Source: Flavobacterium xinjiangense (GTDB lineage Bacteria; Bacteroidota; Bacteroidia; Flavobacteriales; Flavobacteriaceae). Taken from it: 64,000 nt of DNA. Location of the stretch: positions 79,091 to 143,090 of the forward strand of contig NZ_FRCL01000003.1 in assembly GCF_900142885.1 (NCBI RefSeq), written 5' to 3'. Below the pieces are notes generated by a model. It did not search any database, was not told the DNA's origin, and worked only from the letters and a program-made list of their open reading frames with translations. Shown piece after piece: positions 11,101-18,610 of the stretch. Position 1 is the first letter of the stretch. Each line of letters opens with the position of its first letter. The position numbers were made by a program, and so were the translations under genes.

Positions 11101-11437
11101 CTGTTTTCCAACCTTTGTGCCCTTCTACACCAGCACTTTTTGTACTATCTTCAAATTTAAAGTCTCCTTTATTTAGAAATAATTTATTAGGGACTATGTT
11201 TGCCGTAAAATATAGATCTATTAATCCATCATTATTAAAATCTCCGGCAGCTATACCACCACCATTATAAAAATATTCATAAGTTATTATGTTCAGTTGA
11301 GGTGTTTCTTTCAAAAGGTTATTGAACGTAATTCCAGTTTTTTCAGCAGGGAGCAAAGAAAACAATTTTGTCTGCTGCGAAAAAACAGGTAAAAAGAACA
11401 GTAAACCAATCCCAATAGGTAACAAAAACTTTTTCAT
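8144..11437 (-). CDS. FG-GAP/VCBS repeat protein with ASPIC/UnbV domain
   Basis: Large secreted protein of 1097 residues (signal peptide ending near FSQQ). It is built from many FG-GAP/VCBS beta-propeller blades, each with a calcium-binding loop of DxNxDGxxD type, for example DFNNDGLIDLYF, DVNGDGWLDLYV, DYDRDGDLDLFV and DINNDGWPDIYT. They form two clusters separated by an ASPIC/UnbV-like segment (GQNRNALGAKVKVYTPAG, roughly residue 540). Proteins of this type are often found next to SusC/SusD pairs and are thought to bind glycans or proteins at the surface; no enzymatic motif is seen. It lies 102 bp after susD with a strong hairpin between them, and 10 bp before the haloperoxidase gene. Confidence 0.88.
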   Translation of the reverse strand: MKKFLLPIGIGLLFFLPVFSQQTKLFSLLPAEKTGITFNNLLKETPQLNIITYEYFYNGGGIAAGDFNNDGLIDLYFTANIVPNKLFLNKGDFKFEDSTKSAGVEGHKGWKTGVSVADVNGDGWLDLYVSYSGDTEPEKRRNQLFINNGPSPSVNGEITFTDKAEEMGVADSGYSTQAAFFDYDRDGDLDLFVLNHNIKELRNFDAAFVKKMVDPYAGDRLYRNDSNHFTDVTVEAGIISNPLGYGLSVIVSDVNNDGWPDFYVSNDYVEEDYLYINNGDGTFTDRLKEQMGHISNFSMGADIADINNDGWPDIYTLDMLPADNKRQKLLYAPDNYELYNNTLQNGFYHQLMRNMLQVNNGNNTFSETGQLSGISNTDWSWSALFADFNNDGNKDLFVSNGYGRDMINRDFAKFYANERLKYLRGESGERMFQMLEGIQSTPLHNYIFENKGNLQFKDCSMDWGLEDENFSHGSVYADLDNDGDLDLVINRMNDVAAIYRNNAVEINKTGNYINVVLQMPGQNRNALGAKVKVYTPAGIVTQENYPVHGFQSAMQEPMHIGLPSAVIDSIAVYWPNGKLETLKNNTVNQTIHVTYNNPNRIYPASTSTSTVFSLADVFVPYRHTEEETNDFKTQPLMTSMLSYSGPQIAKADINKDGLEDIFIGGAKNQAGQLLLQQQNGSFIRSPQKAFVEDSLSEDVDALFFDTDMDGDMDLYVVSGGYAFDENDAALQDRIYINDNGTYIKSQEALPIETSIGSCVKSADADGDGDPDLFIGGRAISGKYPEAPESFLLLNDGKGKFTNAIATVAPGLQRLGMITDAIWMDVNNDGKPDLVVCGEWMKISCFENKNGQLVDATQKYFPTALSGWWNRLASADLDGDGDLDLVAANWGTNSQIKVSNTEPATLYYGDFDKNGSVDPFLCQYIQGKSFPVASRDELTDQMVSLRQRFPTYDSYSEATINDVLSPEQLQLGKVLKADSFETSWFENKNGIFMPHSLPMQANYAPVYAIAIADYNHDGKNDILLGGNIEKTRIKIGKIDANYGVLLTGDGKGNFTYIPQLSSGLNVKGCVKDIISIESKGKKKVLFSINNQLPAVYKY

Positions 11438-11479
11438 ACTTTCTTGTTGTTATTAATATCGATAGCTAAATTTAAAATA

Positions 11480-11505
11480 AGTCGGGTAGGTTTTACTACC
11501 CGACT
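11480..11505 (-). terminator. Hairpin between susD and the FG-GAP gene
   Basis: Perfect 10-bp inverted repeat AGTCGGGTAG / CTACCCGACT with a 6-nt loop, about 35 bp after the susD stop. In the direction of transcription it is followed by CTTATTTTAAA. It reads as an intrinsic terminator or a partial terminator. Attenuating hairpins after the binding-protein gene would lower expression of the downstream enzymes relative to SusC/SusD. Confidence 0.7.
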
Positions 11506-11539
11506 CAGATTAAGTTTCATCTAAACTACTACTTTAAAA

Positions 11540-13078
11540 TCAAGGCTTATCCCACCAAACTCGAGTAGTGAATTCATCGGTACCTTGTTGTGTAATAGCT
11601 GTATTATAATTAGTGGTATTATTAACACGTTCGGTTTCATCATAAATTAAACGTCTTGGTAATGTACCGCCAGTTAAATTACCAGGAAAATTTACTGGTA
11701 TTATAGTAGGATAACCCGTTCTTCTAAGTTCAGCAAATGCTTCTAATCCATTGAAGAATAATACTATCCATTTTTGTGTTCCTATCTGATTTAATTTAGC
11801 GGCAGTTGTACCCAATGTCATAAAAGGATTTGCGACTAAATAAGCAGCAACTTCAACATTACTTACAGGAGCCACGGCATTTCCATATACAGTAAGCATT
11901 TGCATAGCAGTAGTTACTCCGTTGTTGTAATAGGTTTGTGCATTTCCGGAATCCCATCCTCTTACAGCTGCTTCAGCTAATAAAAATTGTACTTCGGCAT
12001 AACTCATAATAATATCTGGGGCATCCTGACGCAATATAGTCAAGGTATTAGGATCAGAATACGCTTTAATTCCTGCAGCAGTCCAACTCGGATGTGCTGT
12101 AATTGTTCCTGAAGTATACCCATTAGGTAATCCTTTTTGAGTAGCAGGTGTATTGTCACCCGTGCTTTCAATACGAGCATATATACGCAAACGCGGATCA
12201 CTGGTGTTTTGCAATTGATCAACAAATGTCTTACCTAGTTTTGTACTACCATTTCCTTCTTGTAAATCTTCACGTAAAAAAGGAGTTGTATAAGGATTTC
12301 TGTTTACGCCGTCTGGCCCAGTAGCATGATTTAAAACTACATTATCAGCATTGGATTGAAAAACGCCTCCAGCAATTGCTTTACCAACCCAAAGTTGTGC
12401 TTTTGCAGGATCTACTTTAGACATGCGCATTCCTAATCTAAGCATCATAGAGTAAGAAAACTTTTTCCATTTAGCAACATCTCCAGAATAGAACAAATCT
12501 GAAGAACCAAAAAACGGTTTGCTTGCATCCAATGCCTGCGCTGATTCGTCTAATTCTTTCAAAAGATCAGTATAGATATCTTGCTGCTTGTCATATTTAG
12601 GTTTCAAAATTAAACCTGTATATCCTTTCCCAGCATCGAAATAAGGAATATCACCGTATAAATCAGTTAAACGATGAAATAAATATGCTTTCATAATTCT
12701 AACAGCACTACGCTTATTTACATTTTCTGGAGTATTAGGAATTGTGGATAACAATTGTGATGTTTCCTTTATTCCGTTACTATAAGTTGATCCAAAAAAA
12801 GCACCAGACCACTCGGTTGAATAGGCATATTTATCTCCAGAATAGGCAAATGAACCTAAATGTTGAACCATAGCACTGGCATAAATTAAGTTTGCTCTAT
12901 GATTTTCATAATCTTGTCCATTCATGTACACTTCTGACAAAGAAAAAACGGAATTTACATCAGGAGTTACATAGGCATTAGGGTTTTTATTTAAATCTTC
13001 AAACCCATTATCGCAGGAAGTAAGTACTAGAATACATCCTAAACCAGCGCTTAAATACTTTATTAAATTATTTTTCAT
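11540..13078 (-). CDS. susD: SusD/RagB-family glycan-binding outer-membrane lipoprotein
   Basis: 512-residue surface lipoprotein; the signal peptide ends in a lipobox (LVLTSC) followed by DNGFEDLNKNPNAY, the standard SusD-family beginning. Blocks such as DLYGDIPYFDAG, ADNVV and IMSYAEVQFLLAEAA are typical of the TPR-rich SusD fold. It forms the lid over the SusC channel and captures oligosaccharides at the cell surface. The gene follows susC by 18 bp, the usual pairing. The sequence resembles the SusD-like subgroup with the shorter TPR region (SusD-like_2). The exact glycan is inferred from the neighbouring mannosidases. Confidence 0.95.
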   Translation of the reverse strand: MKNNLIKYLSAGLGCILVLTSCDNGFEDLNKNPNAYVTPDVNSVFSLSEVYMNGQDYENHRANLIYASAMVQHLGSFAYSGDKYAYSTEWSGAFFGSTYSNGIKETSQLLSTIPNTPENVNKRSAVRIMKAYLFHRLTDLYGDIPYFDAGKGYTGLILKPKYDKQQDIYTDLLKELDESAQALDASKPFFGSSDLFYSGDVAKWKKFSYSMMLRLGMRMSKVDPAKAQLWVGKAIAGGVFQSNADNVVLNHATGPDGVNRNPYTTPFLREDLQEGNGSTKLGKTFVDQLQNTSDPRLRIYARIESTGDNTPATQKGLPNGYTSGTITAHPSWTAAGIKAYSDPNTLTILRQDAPDIIMSYAEVQFLLAEAAVRGWDSGNAQTYYNNGVTTAMQMLTVYGNAVAPVSNVEVAAYLVANPFMTLGTTAAKLNQIGTQKWIVLFFNGLEAFAELRRTGYPTIIPVNFPGNLTGGTLPRRLIYDETERVNNTTNYNTAITQQGTDEFTTRVWWDKP

Positions 13079-13096
13079 TTTCGTATGTTTTTTTTA

Positions 13097-16000
13097 TTAA
13101 AACTTAACATTCAGGTTTACTCCAAAGCTTCTGGTTACAGGCACTCCACCTCTTTCAAGTCCTTGTTCATTACCATTTTGATAATTTGATTCAGGATCAA
13201 CATTAGGAACCTTACTATAAAGACTAAGTAAGTTACGAGCTACGAAAGAAATATTAACACCTTCGATATGTGATTTTCCTAACATGCTTTTTGGAAAGTC
13301 ATATCCTAGCGATACCGATCTCAATTTGATGAAATCAGAAGAATAAACAAAATTAGACGTTTGTCCACGTGCCCATGCTCTCCAATAATCCTGTGCATTT
13401 GCAGTTACATTTACCGGAGCTCCATTTACATCTACCCCACTCACCGGAATACCATCTTCTCTACCTTCTAATGTTCCTTTATGCAATCCCAATCGATATC
13501 CTAAATAATTACTGGATGAAAATACATCACCGCCAAATTTAGCATCAATCAATACTGACAATCTGAAGCTTTTATAAGATAAATCATTAGTAAAGCCCAA
13601 ACTATATGGAGCTACACCTTTACCGGCAGTAACTAACTTGCCTCTGCGTAAAGTACCATCGGGATTGTATACCAAAGCTCCACTGGCATTTCTTTCATAA
13701 TCATACGCTTTAATGATGCCAAACGGTTGCCCTTCTTCCAAAACAATAAAAGCATTCCCATCTCTGTTATCTGCTAAAGTTTTTGATTTAAGCTCATCTG
13801 AAAGTTTTACAACTTTGCTCTCATTGTATCCCATATTGAAACCGGTGTTCCATGTAAAATTATCAGTTTTAAAAGGGATTCCGCTTATTTGAAGTTCTAT
13901 TCCTTTATTAGATATTTCACCTACATTTATTTTTGTTGAATTATAGCCTGATGAAATAGACACATTTGCATCAGCAATGTCATTGGTGGTCGTTTTATTA
14001 TACCAAGTCACATCTAAGCTCAATCTGTTTTTAAAGAAAGAGTTTTCTGTACCAAATTCTATAGTTCTTACATTATACGGTTGTAAATTTCCATTAGGTA
14101 TAGTATTTCCATTTGTTCCAACCAGTGGTTGTCCAAAATAACCTTGTCCTACAGGATTGTAAGTTAATACCAAAGCATAGGCATCAGGCAAAGCACCTCC
14201 TACATTCCCCCAACCTGCTCTCAACTTTCCATAGCTCCACCAGTCTGGCAATTTTACAGCATCCGAGTAAATAAAACTGGAACTAACAGAAGGATAAAAG
14301 GTATGGTTGTTTTTTGGACTTAAGGTAGAGAACCAGTCTTCACGTCCGGTAAGGCTGATAAAAAATAAATTTTTATAACCCAAATCAGCAGAACCAAACA
14401 ACGAGTTCACTTCACTTTCTGCAAAATTTTCATTGGAAGATTTATTTTTCAGGTTGCCATAAAAATACTGAAAAGGTACAATGAATTCACTACCGCTAAG
14501 GCTGATTCCCTTGCTTCTATTGTGCTGACGGTTTGCCCCTACAAAAGCATTTACTTCAAAATCTCCAAAAAATGTATTTTTATATCCAAGGATACCCTCA
14601 GCATTATATTCATATCTGGTTTGTTGGATAACATTCATCCCTCCTTTTGGGTTATAAGCTATACCAGTAGGCTCAATATCAGTATATTCATAATTAATAT
14701 GGTCAATACCTAATTTACCTTTTGCATAAATATTTTCATTTAAGTTATAAGTAATACTGGAAGAACCAATAAATCGGTTTCTACGATCAAAATTCTTTAC
14801 ATAATTTGTAGCAAAATAAGGAGTTTGAGAATAAATATTACCTCCAAAATGATTCGCTTCAAACCCGTTTGCATCTACACCAGGTTGCAGCCATCTAACA
14901 TCTGTATTGGTAGCCAATTGATAAACAGATAGATTCGCATTCTTTGGTGAATCCGAAAGAAATGGTCTGTTAGTTGCACCTTCAATAACATATTGTGCAT
15001 TGGTCTCCAAAGTAATTTTGTCATTAGGAGTTGCATTCAACGCTAAAGTGAAGTTTTTTCTATTAAAACCGGCATTATGCAAAATGGCTTTATTCTCAAC
15101 ATTTCCTAATGAAAATCGATAGTTAATTTTATCATCCCCACCAGTTAAAGCAATAGTATTCGAATTAGTCGTACCATTATTATAGAAGTTTTTCATGTTG
15201 TCCTTTTGAGCACTATAAGGATGCATCAAACCATCGATAGAAAGTACCTGAGAACCATCTAATTTTGCTCCCCAAGAATAATTATATAAATCCTGCGCAT
15301 CCGCTAAATTTGCTGGTTTTTGTCCTCTGTCTCCTGAACCATAAACATATTGCCAATCGGTAGTTTTAAATACTTTTTCAAAAGTGTAGTTTGATGTGTA
15401 TTCCACGCCTATTCCATGCCCGGACTTCCCTCTTTTGGTAGTAATCAAAATAACTCCATTTGACCCTCTATATCCATAAAGTGCAGAAGCAGCACTCCCT
15501 TTCATAACAGAAACTGAAGCGATATCATCTGGGTTAAAGGATGATAAACCATCCCCTTTATCGGCACCACCCCATTTACCAGCATTGCCCTGCTGTGTAT
15601 TGTCTATTGGAATTCCATCAACAACGTACAAAGGCTGATTAGATCCAGAAGCTGAAGTAGCCCCACGAATTACCACTCTACTAGAACCTGCTGGCCCTGT
15701 GGCGGTTCCGGAAACGTTTACTCCAGCAACTCGACCTTGCAAAGCATTTCCTAAGTTGATTTCCTTTGCTTTTGATAAATCATCCCCTTTTACCTGACCC
15801 ACTGCATATCCAAGCACTCGTTTTTGTTTTTTTACTCCTAAGGATGTAACGACAACTTCACCAAGCTCTTGCGTGCTTATAGCTAGTATAACAGTAATAT
15901 TATTTTCATTTTCAGTAACATCTACTGATTTTGAAGCAAACCCGATAGAGGATACTGTCAGAGTTGCTTTACCCGAAGGGACCATGACCGCAAAGTGTCC

Positions 16001-16168
16001 GTCCGAATCTGTTATGGTACTAATGGATTTCCCTTTTACCTTTACGGTTGCAGAAACAATACCCTTGTTTTCTGCATCTGCGACTACGCCTGTTATGGAT
16101 CGGTTTTGTGCTATTGCGCCAAAGCAGCTGAGCATAACCAATCCTAACACTGCTAAAATTCGTTTCAT
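13097..16168 (-). CDS. susC: SusC/RagA-family TonB-linked outer-membrane transporter
   Basis: Outer-membrane TonB-dependent channel that imports glycan fragments. From the ATG at 16168 it has about 1023 residues; the open frame extends two codons further upstream through a TTG, which I reject as a start. The order is: signal peptide (ending AIAQ), carboxypeptidase-D-like beta-sandwich (ITGVVADAENKG), TonB box region (GEVVVTSLGVKKQ), plug domain with LQGRVAGVNVSG and PLYVVDGIPIDN, the SusC signature GYRGSNGVILITTKRG, and a long 22-strand barrel ending in Phe. It pairs with the SusD gene 18 bp downstream. Two candidate LacI operators lie in the 470-bp leader between it and the regulator gene. 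Confidence 0.96.
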   Translation of the reverse strand: MKRILAVLGLVMLSCFGAIAQNRSITGVVADAENKGIVSATVKVKGKSISTITDSDGHFAVMVPSGKATLTVSSIGFASKSVDVTENENNITVILAISTQELGEVVVTSLGVKKQKRVLGYAVGQVKGDDLSKAKEINLGNALQGRVAGVNVSGTATGPAGSSRVVIRGATSASGSNQPLYVVDGIPIDNTQQGNAGKWGGADKGDGLSSFNPDDIASVSVMKGSAASALYGYRGSNGVILITTKRGKSGHGIGVEYTSNYTFEKVFKTTDWQYVYGSGDRGQKPANLADAQDLYNYSWGAKLDGSQVLSIDGLMHPYSAQKDNMKNFYNNGTTNSNTIALTGGDDKINYRFSLGNVENKAILHNAGFNRKNFTLALNATPNDKITLETNAQYVIEGATNRPFLSDSPKNANLSVYQLATNTDVRWLQPGVDANGFEANHFGGNIYSQTPYFATNYVKNFDRRNRFIGSSSITYNLNENIYAKGKLGIDHINYEYTDIEPTGIAYNPKGGMNVIQQTRYEYNAEGILGYKNTFFGDFEVNAFVGANRQHNRSKGISLSGSEFIVPFQYFYGNLKNKSSNENFAESEVNSLFGSADLGYKNLFFISLTGREDWFSTLSPKNNHTFYPSVSSSFIYSDAVKLPDWWSYGKLRAGWGNVGGALPDAYALVLTYNPVGQGYFGQPLVGTNGNTIPNGNLQPYNVRTIEFGTENSFFKNRLSLDVTWYNKTTTNDIADANVSISSGYNSTKINVGEISNKGIELQISGIPFKTDNFTWNTGFNMGYNESKVVKLSDELKSKTLADNRDGNAFIVLEEGQPFGIIKAYDYERNASGALVYNPDGTLRRGKLVTAGKGVAPYSLGFTNDLSYKSFRLSVLIDAKFGGDVFSSSNYLGYRLGLHKGTLEGREDGIPVSGVDVNGAPVNVTANAQDYWRAWARGQTSNFVYSSDFIKLRSVSLGYDFPKSMLGKSHIEGVNISFVARNLLSLYSKVPNVDPESNYQNGNEQGLERGGVPVTRSFGVNLNVKF

Positions 16169-16300
16169 AAGCAATTGTTTTAGTTTGTTTTTGGTTTTGT
16201 TTAAAATATTAATAAAAAATAAGAACTTAATTTCAAAATAAGACTAGAATGAATTCTTCAATTCAACCCTAATTCCCCGTATTTTAAAAAATGTAAATCG

Positions 16301-16320
16301 ACGGTAAATCGATTTAGTAA
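16301..16320. promoter_or_regulatory. Candidate LacI-family operator O1 (proximal, susC)
   Basis: Contains TAAATCGATTTA (16305-16316, a perfect 12-bp palindrome) running on into GTAA, so its right half TTTAGTAA equals that of the site at 16561-16582. It lies about 140 bp upstream of the susC ATG. The binding protein is inferred to be the adjacent LacI-type regulator. Confidence 0.6.
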
Positions 16321-16558
16321 TTAGCCGTAAAAACATCTATTGTCATTAAATAACTTCAATATTTTCACTTAACAAAAATTGAATAGAGCAATTATCAATT
16401 TACTGACTAACAAAAAAATATGAATTTCAACTTGCAAATTGTCATCTCAACTCTTTAAAAGAATTGTATGAAACAACTATATCTATTTAGTACTTATATA
16501 AAAATCAACTATATTTTCATCTTTTAAATAATATCTTCTTCGAATAACAAATTATTTA

Positions 16559-16584
16559 AATTTACTAAATCGTTTTAGTAAATT
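16559..16584. promoter_or_regulatory. Candidate LacI-family operator O2 (distal, susC)
   Basis: Perfect inverted repeat with 11-bp arms around the centre TCGT: AATTTACTAAA at 16559-16569 and TTTAGTAAATT at 16574-16584. Its core matches the site upstream of lacI (17714-17733) and the right half of the site at 16301-16320. The shared consensus is TTACTAAAWCGWTTTAGTAA. It lies between lacI and susC. Confidence 0.7.
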
Positions 16585-16641
16585 GATAAAAAAAACAGAT
16601 TAATCATTTTTAGCTACAAAATGACCAATCCCAACTCTAAA

Positions 16642-17652
16642 TTATACCGATTCCCTTAATACTAATTTCCCTTTTTGAAGCACTTTCTCAATAACAAAAT
16701 CAGTATCATTCCTCATTTGACCCATAAGCAAATCAACAGCTTTTACTGCTATGGCATCTATTGGCTGTTCAATAACAGATATTGATGGTGTATGCAATTT
16801 AAAACTGTAATGATCATCAAAACTAATAATAGACAAATCCTCTGGTATCTTTAAACCCATTTTACGAAAAGCCTGAAGTCCTGCAAGACCCATATAATTA
16901 GCAGCGAAGAGTACTGCATTAATCATTGGATTCTTTTCAAAAAAACGAACTATTGCCTCAATTTTACTATCTTCAGTACTATGATAATCTAAATGAAGCA
17001 TAAGAGATTCATTGTAATAACCTGCCGCTTTCATGGCATCAACATACCCTTTTTCTCTTAATTGCATCTGTATCATTCCAGATGTATTGTTTATAAAAGC
17101 AATATTATCATGACCGTGTTTAATAAAATATTCTGTTGCCGAGAAGGCTTCTTCATAATTATCCATTACAACATGACTAACATTTTGTCCCGGAAAATAC
17201 CTGTCAATTAATACTACAGGCATTTTTAATTTTATTAGGTGATCGATACTTTTCTCCAGCTTTTCTGTTGGGGTAATAATAAAACCATCCACATTTGCTT
17301 GAAGAAGACTTTGTATCAATTCAGCAGAGCGTTCATCGTCATTTCCTGTACTACAATAAAACACTCTATATCCCAACTTTTTTGCTTCATCCTCTATTAC
17401 TCTGGCGAGATCAGAAAAAAACTGATTGGAAATATCTTCCACAATAAGACCAATAGATCTTGTTTTCCCAGTTCGAAGACTACTCGCAATCATATTAGGC
17501 CTGTAATGTAACTTTTCAGCGACATCCTGCACCTTTTTAATAACAGCCTTGCTAATGTTCATTTTTTCACCTTTGTCATTAAGGACAAAAGATACTGTAG
17601 AGATAGAAACCTTAGCTTCCATGGCAATATCTTTAATGGTGATCTTTTTCAT
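16642..17652 (-). CDS. LacI-family transcriptional regulator of the mannan locus
   Basis: 336-residue LacI/GalR regulator. The N-terminal helix-turn-helix reads ITIKDIAMEAKVSISTVSF, with the hinge region near residues 45-60 (RPNMIASSLRTGKT). A periplasmic-binding-protein-like sugar domain follows (SIGLIVEDISNQFFSDLA, DGFIITPTE, PEDLSIISFDD). It is encoded on the same strand just upstream of susC and separated from it by 467 bp that contain two palindromes fitting LacI-type operators. A third copy covers its own promoter region, so it probably senses a mannose-containing sugar and also regulates itself. Family is certain; the effector is inferred. Confidence 0.93.
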   Translation of the reverse strand: MKKITIKDIAMEAKVSISTVSFVLNDKGEKMNISKAVIKKVQDVAEKLHYRPNMIASSLRTGKTRSIGLIVEDISNQFFSDLARVIEDEAKKLGYRVFYCSTGNDDERSAELIQSLLQANVDGFIITPTEKLEKSIDHLIKLKMPVVLIDRYFPGQNVSHVVMDNYEEAFSATEYFIKHGHDNIAFINNTSGMIQMQLREKGYVDAMKAAGYYNESLMLHLDYHSTEDSKIEAIVRFFEKNPMINAVLFAANYMGLAGLQAFRKMGLKIPEDLSIISFDDHYSFKLHTPSISVIEQPIDAIAVKAVDLLMGQMRNDTDFVIEKVLQKGKLVLRESV

Positions 17653-17694
17653 TTAGCGCGTTAATTTTATATTAAACTGTTATTAATTCTGTCA

Positions 17695-17702
17695 CAAATA
17701 TA
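17695..17702 (-). promoter_or_regulatory. -7 element of the lacI promoter
   Basis: On the minus strand this reads TATATTTG, an exact match to the Bacteroidota -7 consensus TAnnTTTG, 43 bp upstream of the regulator's ATG. No clear TTTG is seen at -33; that position is instead occupied by the palindrome at 17714-17733. Confidence 0.55.
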
Positions 17703-17713
17703 TATAAAAACAA

Positions 17714-17733
17714 TTACTAAAACGATTTTGTAA
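17714..17733. promoter_or_regulatory. Candidate autoregulatory operator of lacI
   Basis: Imperfect palindrome TTACTAAAACGATTTTGTAA, with the same layout as the two sites before susC (8-nt half, CG-centred 4-nt middle, 8-nt half). It overlies the expected -33 region of the lacI promoter, so a bound repressor could block its own transcription. Confidence 0.6.
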
Positions 17734-17928
17734 CTATTTTTTTTAAATAAATTATTTTTTTAAAGTTAATAAACTAGTAAACACACAGTATTTAAGGATA
17801 TATACAGAGATATCCCTATATCTGAATAATAAACCAATTCGCATTAAAATTTGGTTCCGCCTAATGTTAATCTGATAAAAATAACTGTATTTAGTAAAAA
17901 TAATAACTACTTAAGAAATAAATATTTC

Positions 17929-18130
17929 TTAAGTGGAAGCTTTCCCATTGAGGACAAATGTTTTCATGGCAGCAGGAATTAAAACGGTATCCCCTTTTTC
18001 ATATTGCCATTTTGAATTGTTGCACTCAATTTCAAATGATCCTTCTACACACATATAAACCGTAAAGGTTTTGCCTGTTTTAATAGCCGTAATTTCACCA
18101 TCTTGATTTATAATCACAATAAAACTCTGG
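17929..18130 (-). pseudogene. C-terminal remnant of mannose-6-phosphate isomerase (manA)
   Basis: About 66 codons read as the end of a class I mannose-6-phosphate isomerase: TFTVYMCVEGSFEIECN, YEKGDTVLIPAAM and FVLNGKAS are the characteristic C-terminal cupin strands. The frame stays open further upstream to 18318, but that part is hydrophobic, low-complexity and unlike the enzyme, so I take it as chance. The first roughly 250 residues and the active site are absent. Its place beside the mannosidase locus fits a lost step that would have fed mannose into glycolysis. On the opposite strand near 18133-18205 a short open stretch rich in Lys/Gln (KELQQQQVTFEKRQKPYN) may be debris of another gene. 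Confidence 0.7.
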
Positions 18131-18318
18131 CTTTGGAAAAAAAACTTGCCCAAATAAACAAAGAACTCCAACAGCAACAAGTCACTTTCGAAAAAAGACA
18201 AAAACCATATAATTAAAAAATGAAACAGCAGCACGCAGAAATTGAACTTATATAAAAGAAATAGTAGATATAATTTGAAATTAATTGCGCAACAATCACC
18301 CTTAGTTGGAGGTTTCAT

Positions 18319-18544
18319 ATTTTCTTATTGTATTATAAATTCCTATTATGTAGTTTCTAACCAATTGTGGTAATGTTTCTAATTCTTCAGACGCATTTTC
18401 GTCAATTTTACAAATATCACAAATCATTAAACAAGTGATATAACTACCTAGTTTAGTTATCGGGTTACCTTACACATCAGTAATTGGAATACCTCTTACT
18501 TGTTAGATCGCTAAATTTTATTTAGAATAAATTTAAATAAAAAA
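18319..18544. other. Gene-free stretch before the imelysin locus
   Basis: No open frame or structured repeat recognised. It separates the manA remnant from the promoter at 18545-18575. Confidence 0.5.
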
Positions 18545-18575
18545 TTTGTTTGTTACAGTTTAGGTTTTATATTTG
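18545..18575 (+). promoter_or_regulatory. Consensus Bacteroidota promoter of the imelysin locus
   Basis: TTTG (18545-18548), a 19-nt spacer, and TATATTTG (18568-18575). Both elements and the spacing match the Flavobacterium/Bacteroides housekeeping promoter. The next ATG is at 18611, giving a short leader of about 30 nt. Confidence 0.8.
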
Positions 18576-18610
18576 CAGAAATTATTTTAATTCAATCTAA
18601 ATTAACTAAA

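Noticed and set aside
17929..18318. Full 129-codon ORF as a real gene
   Set aside because: Only the last 66 codons look like protein (ManA C-terminus). The rest is low-complexity hydrophobic sequence, so I list a remnant instead.
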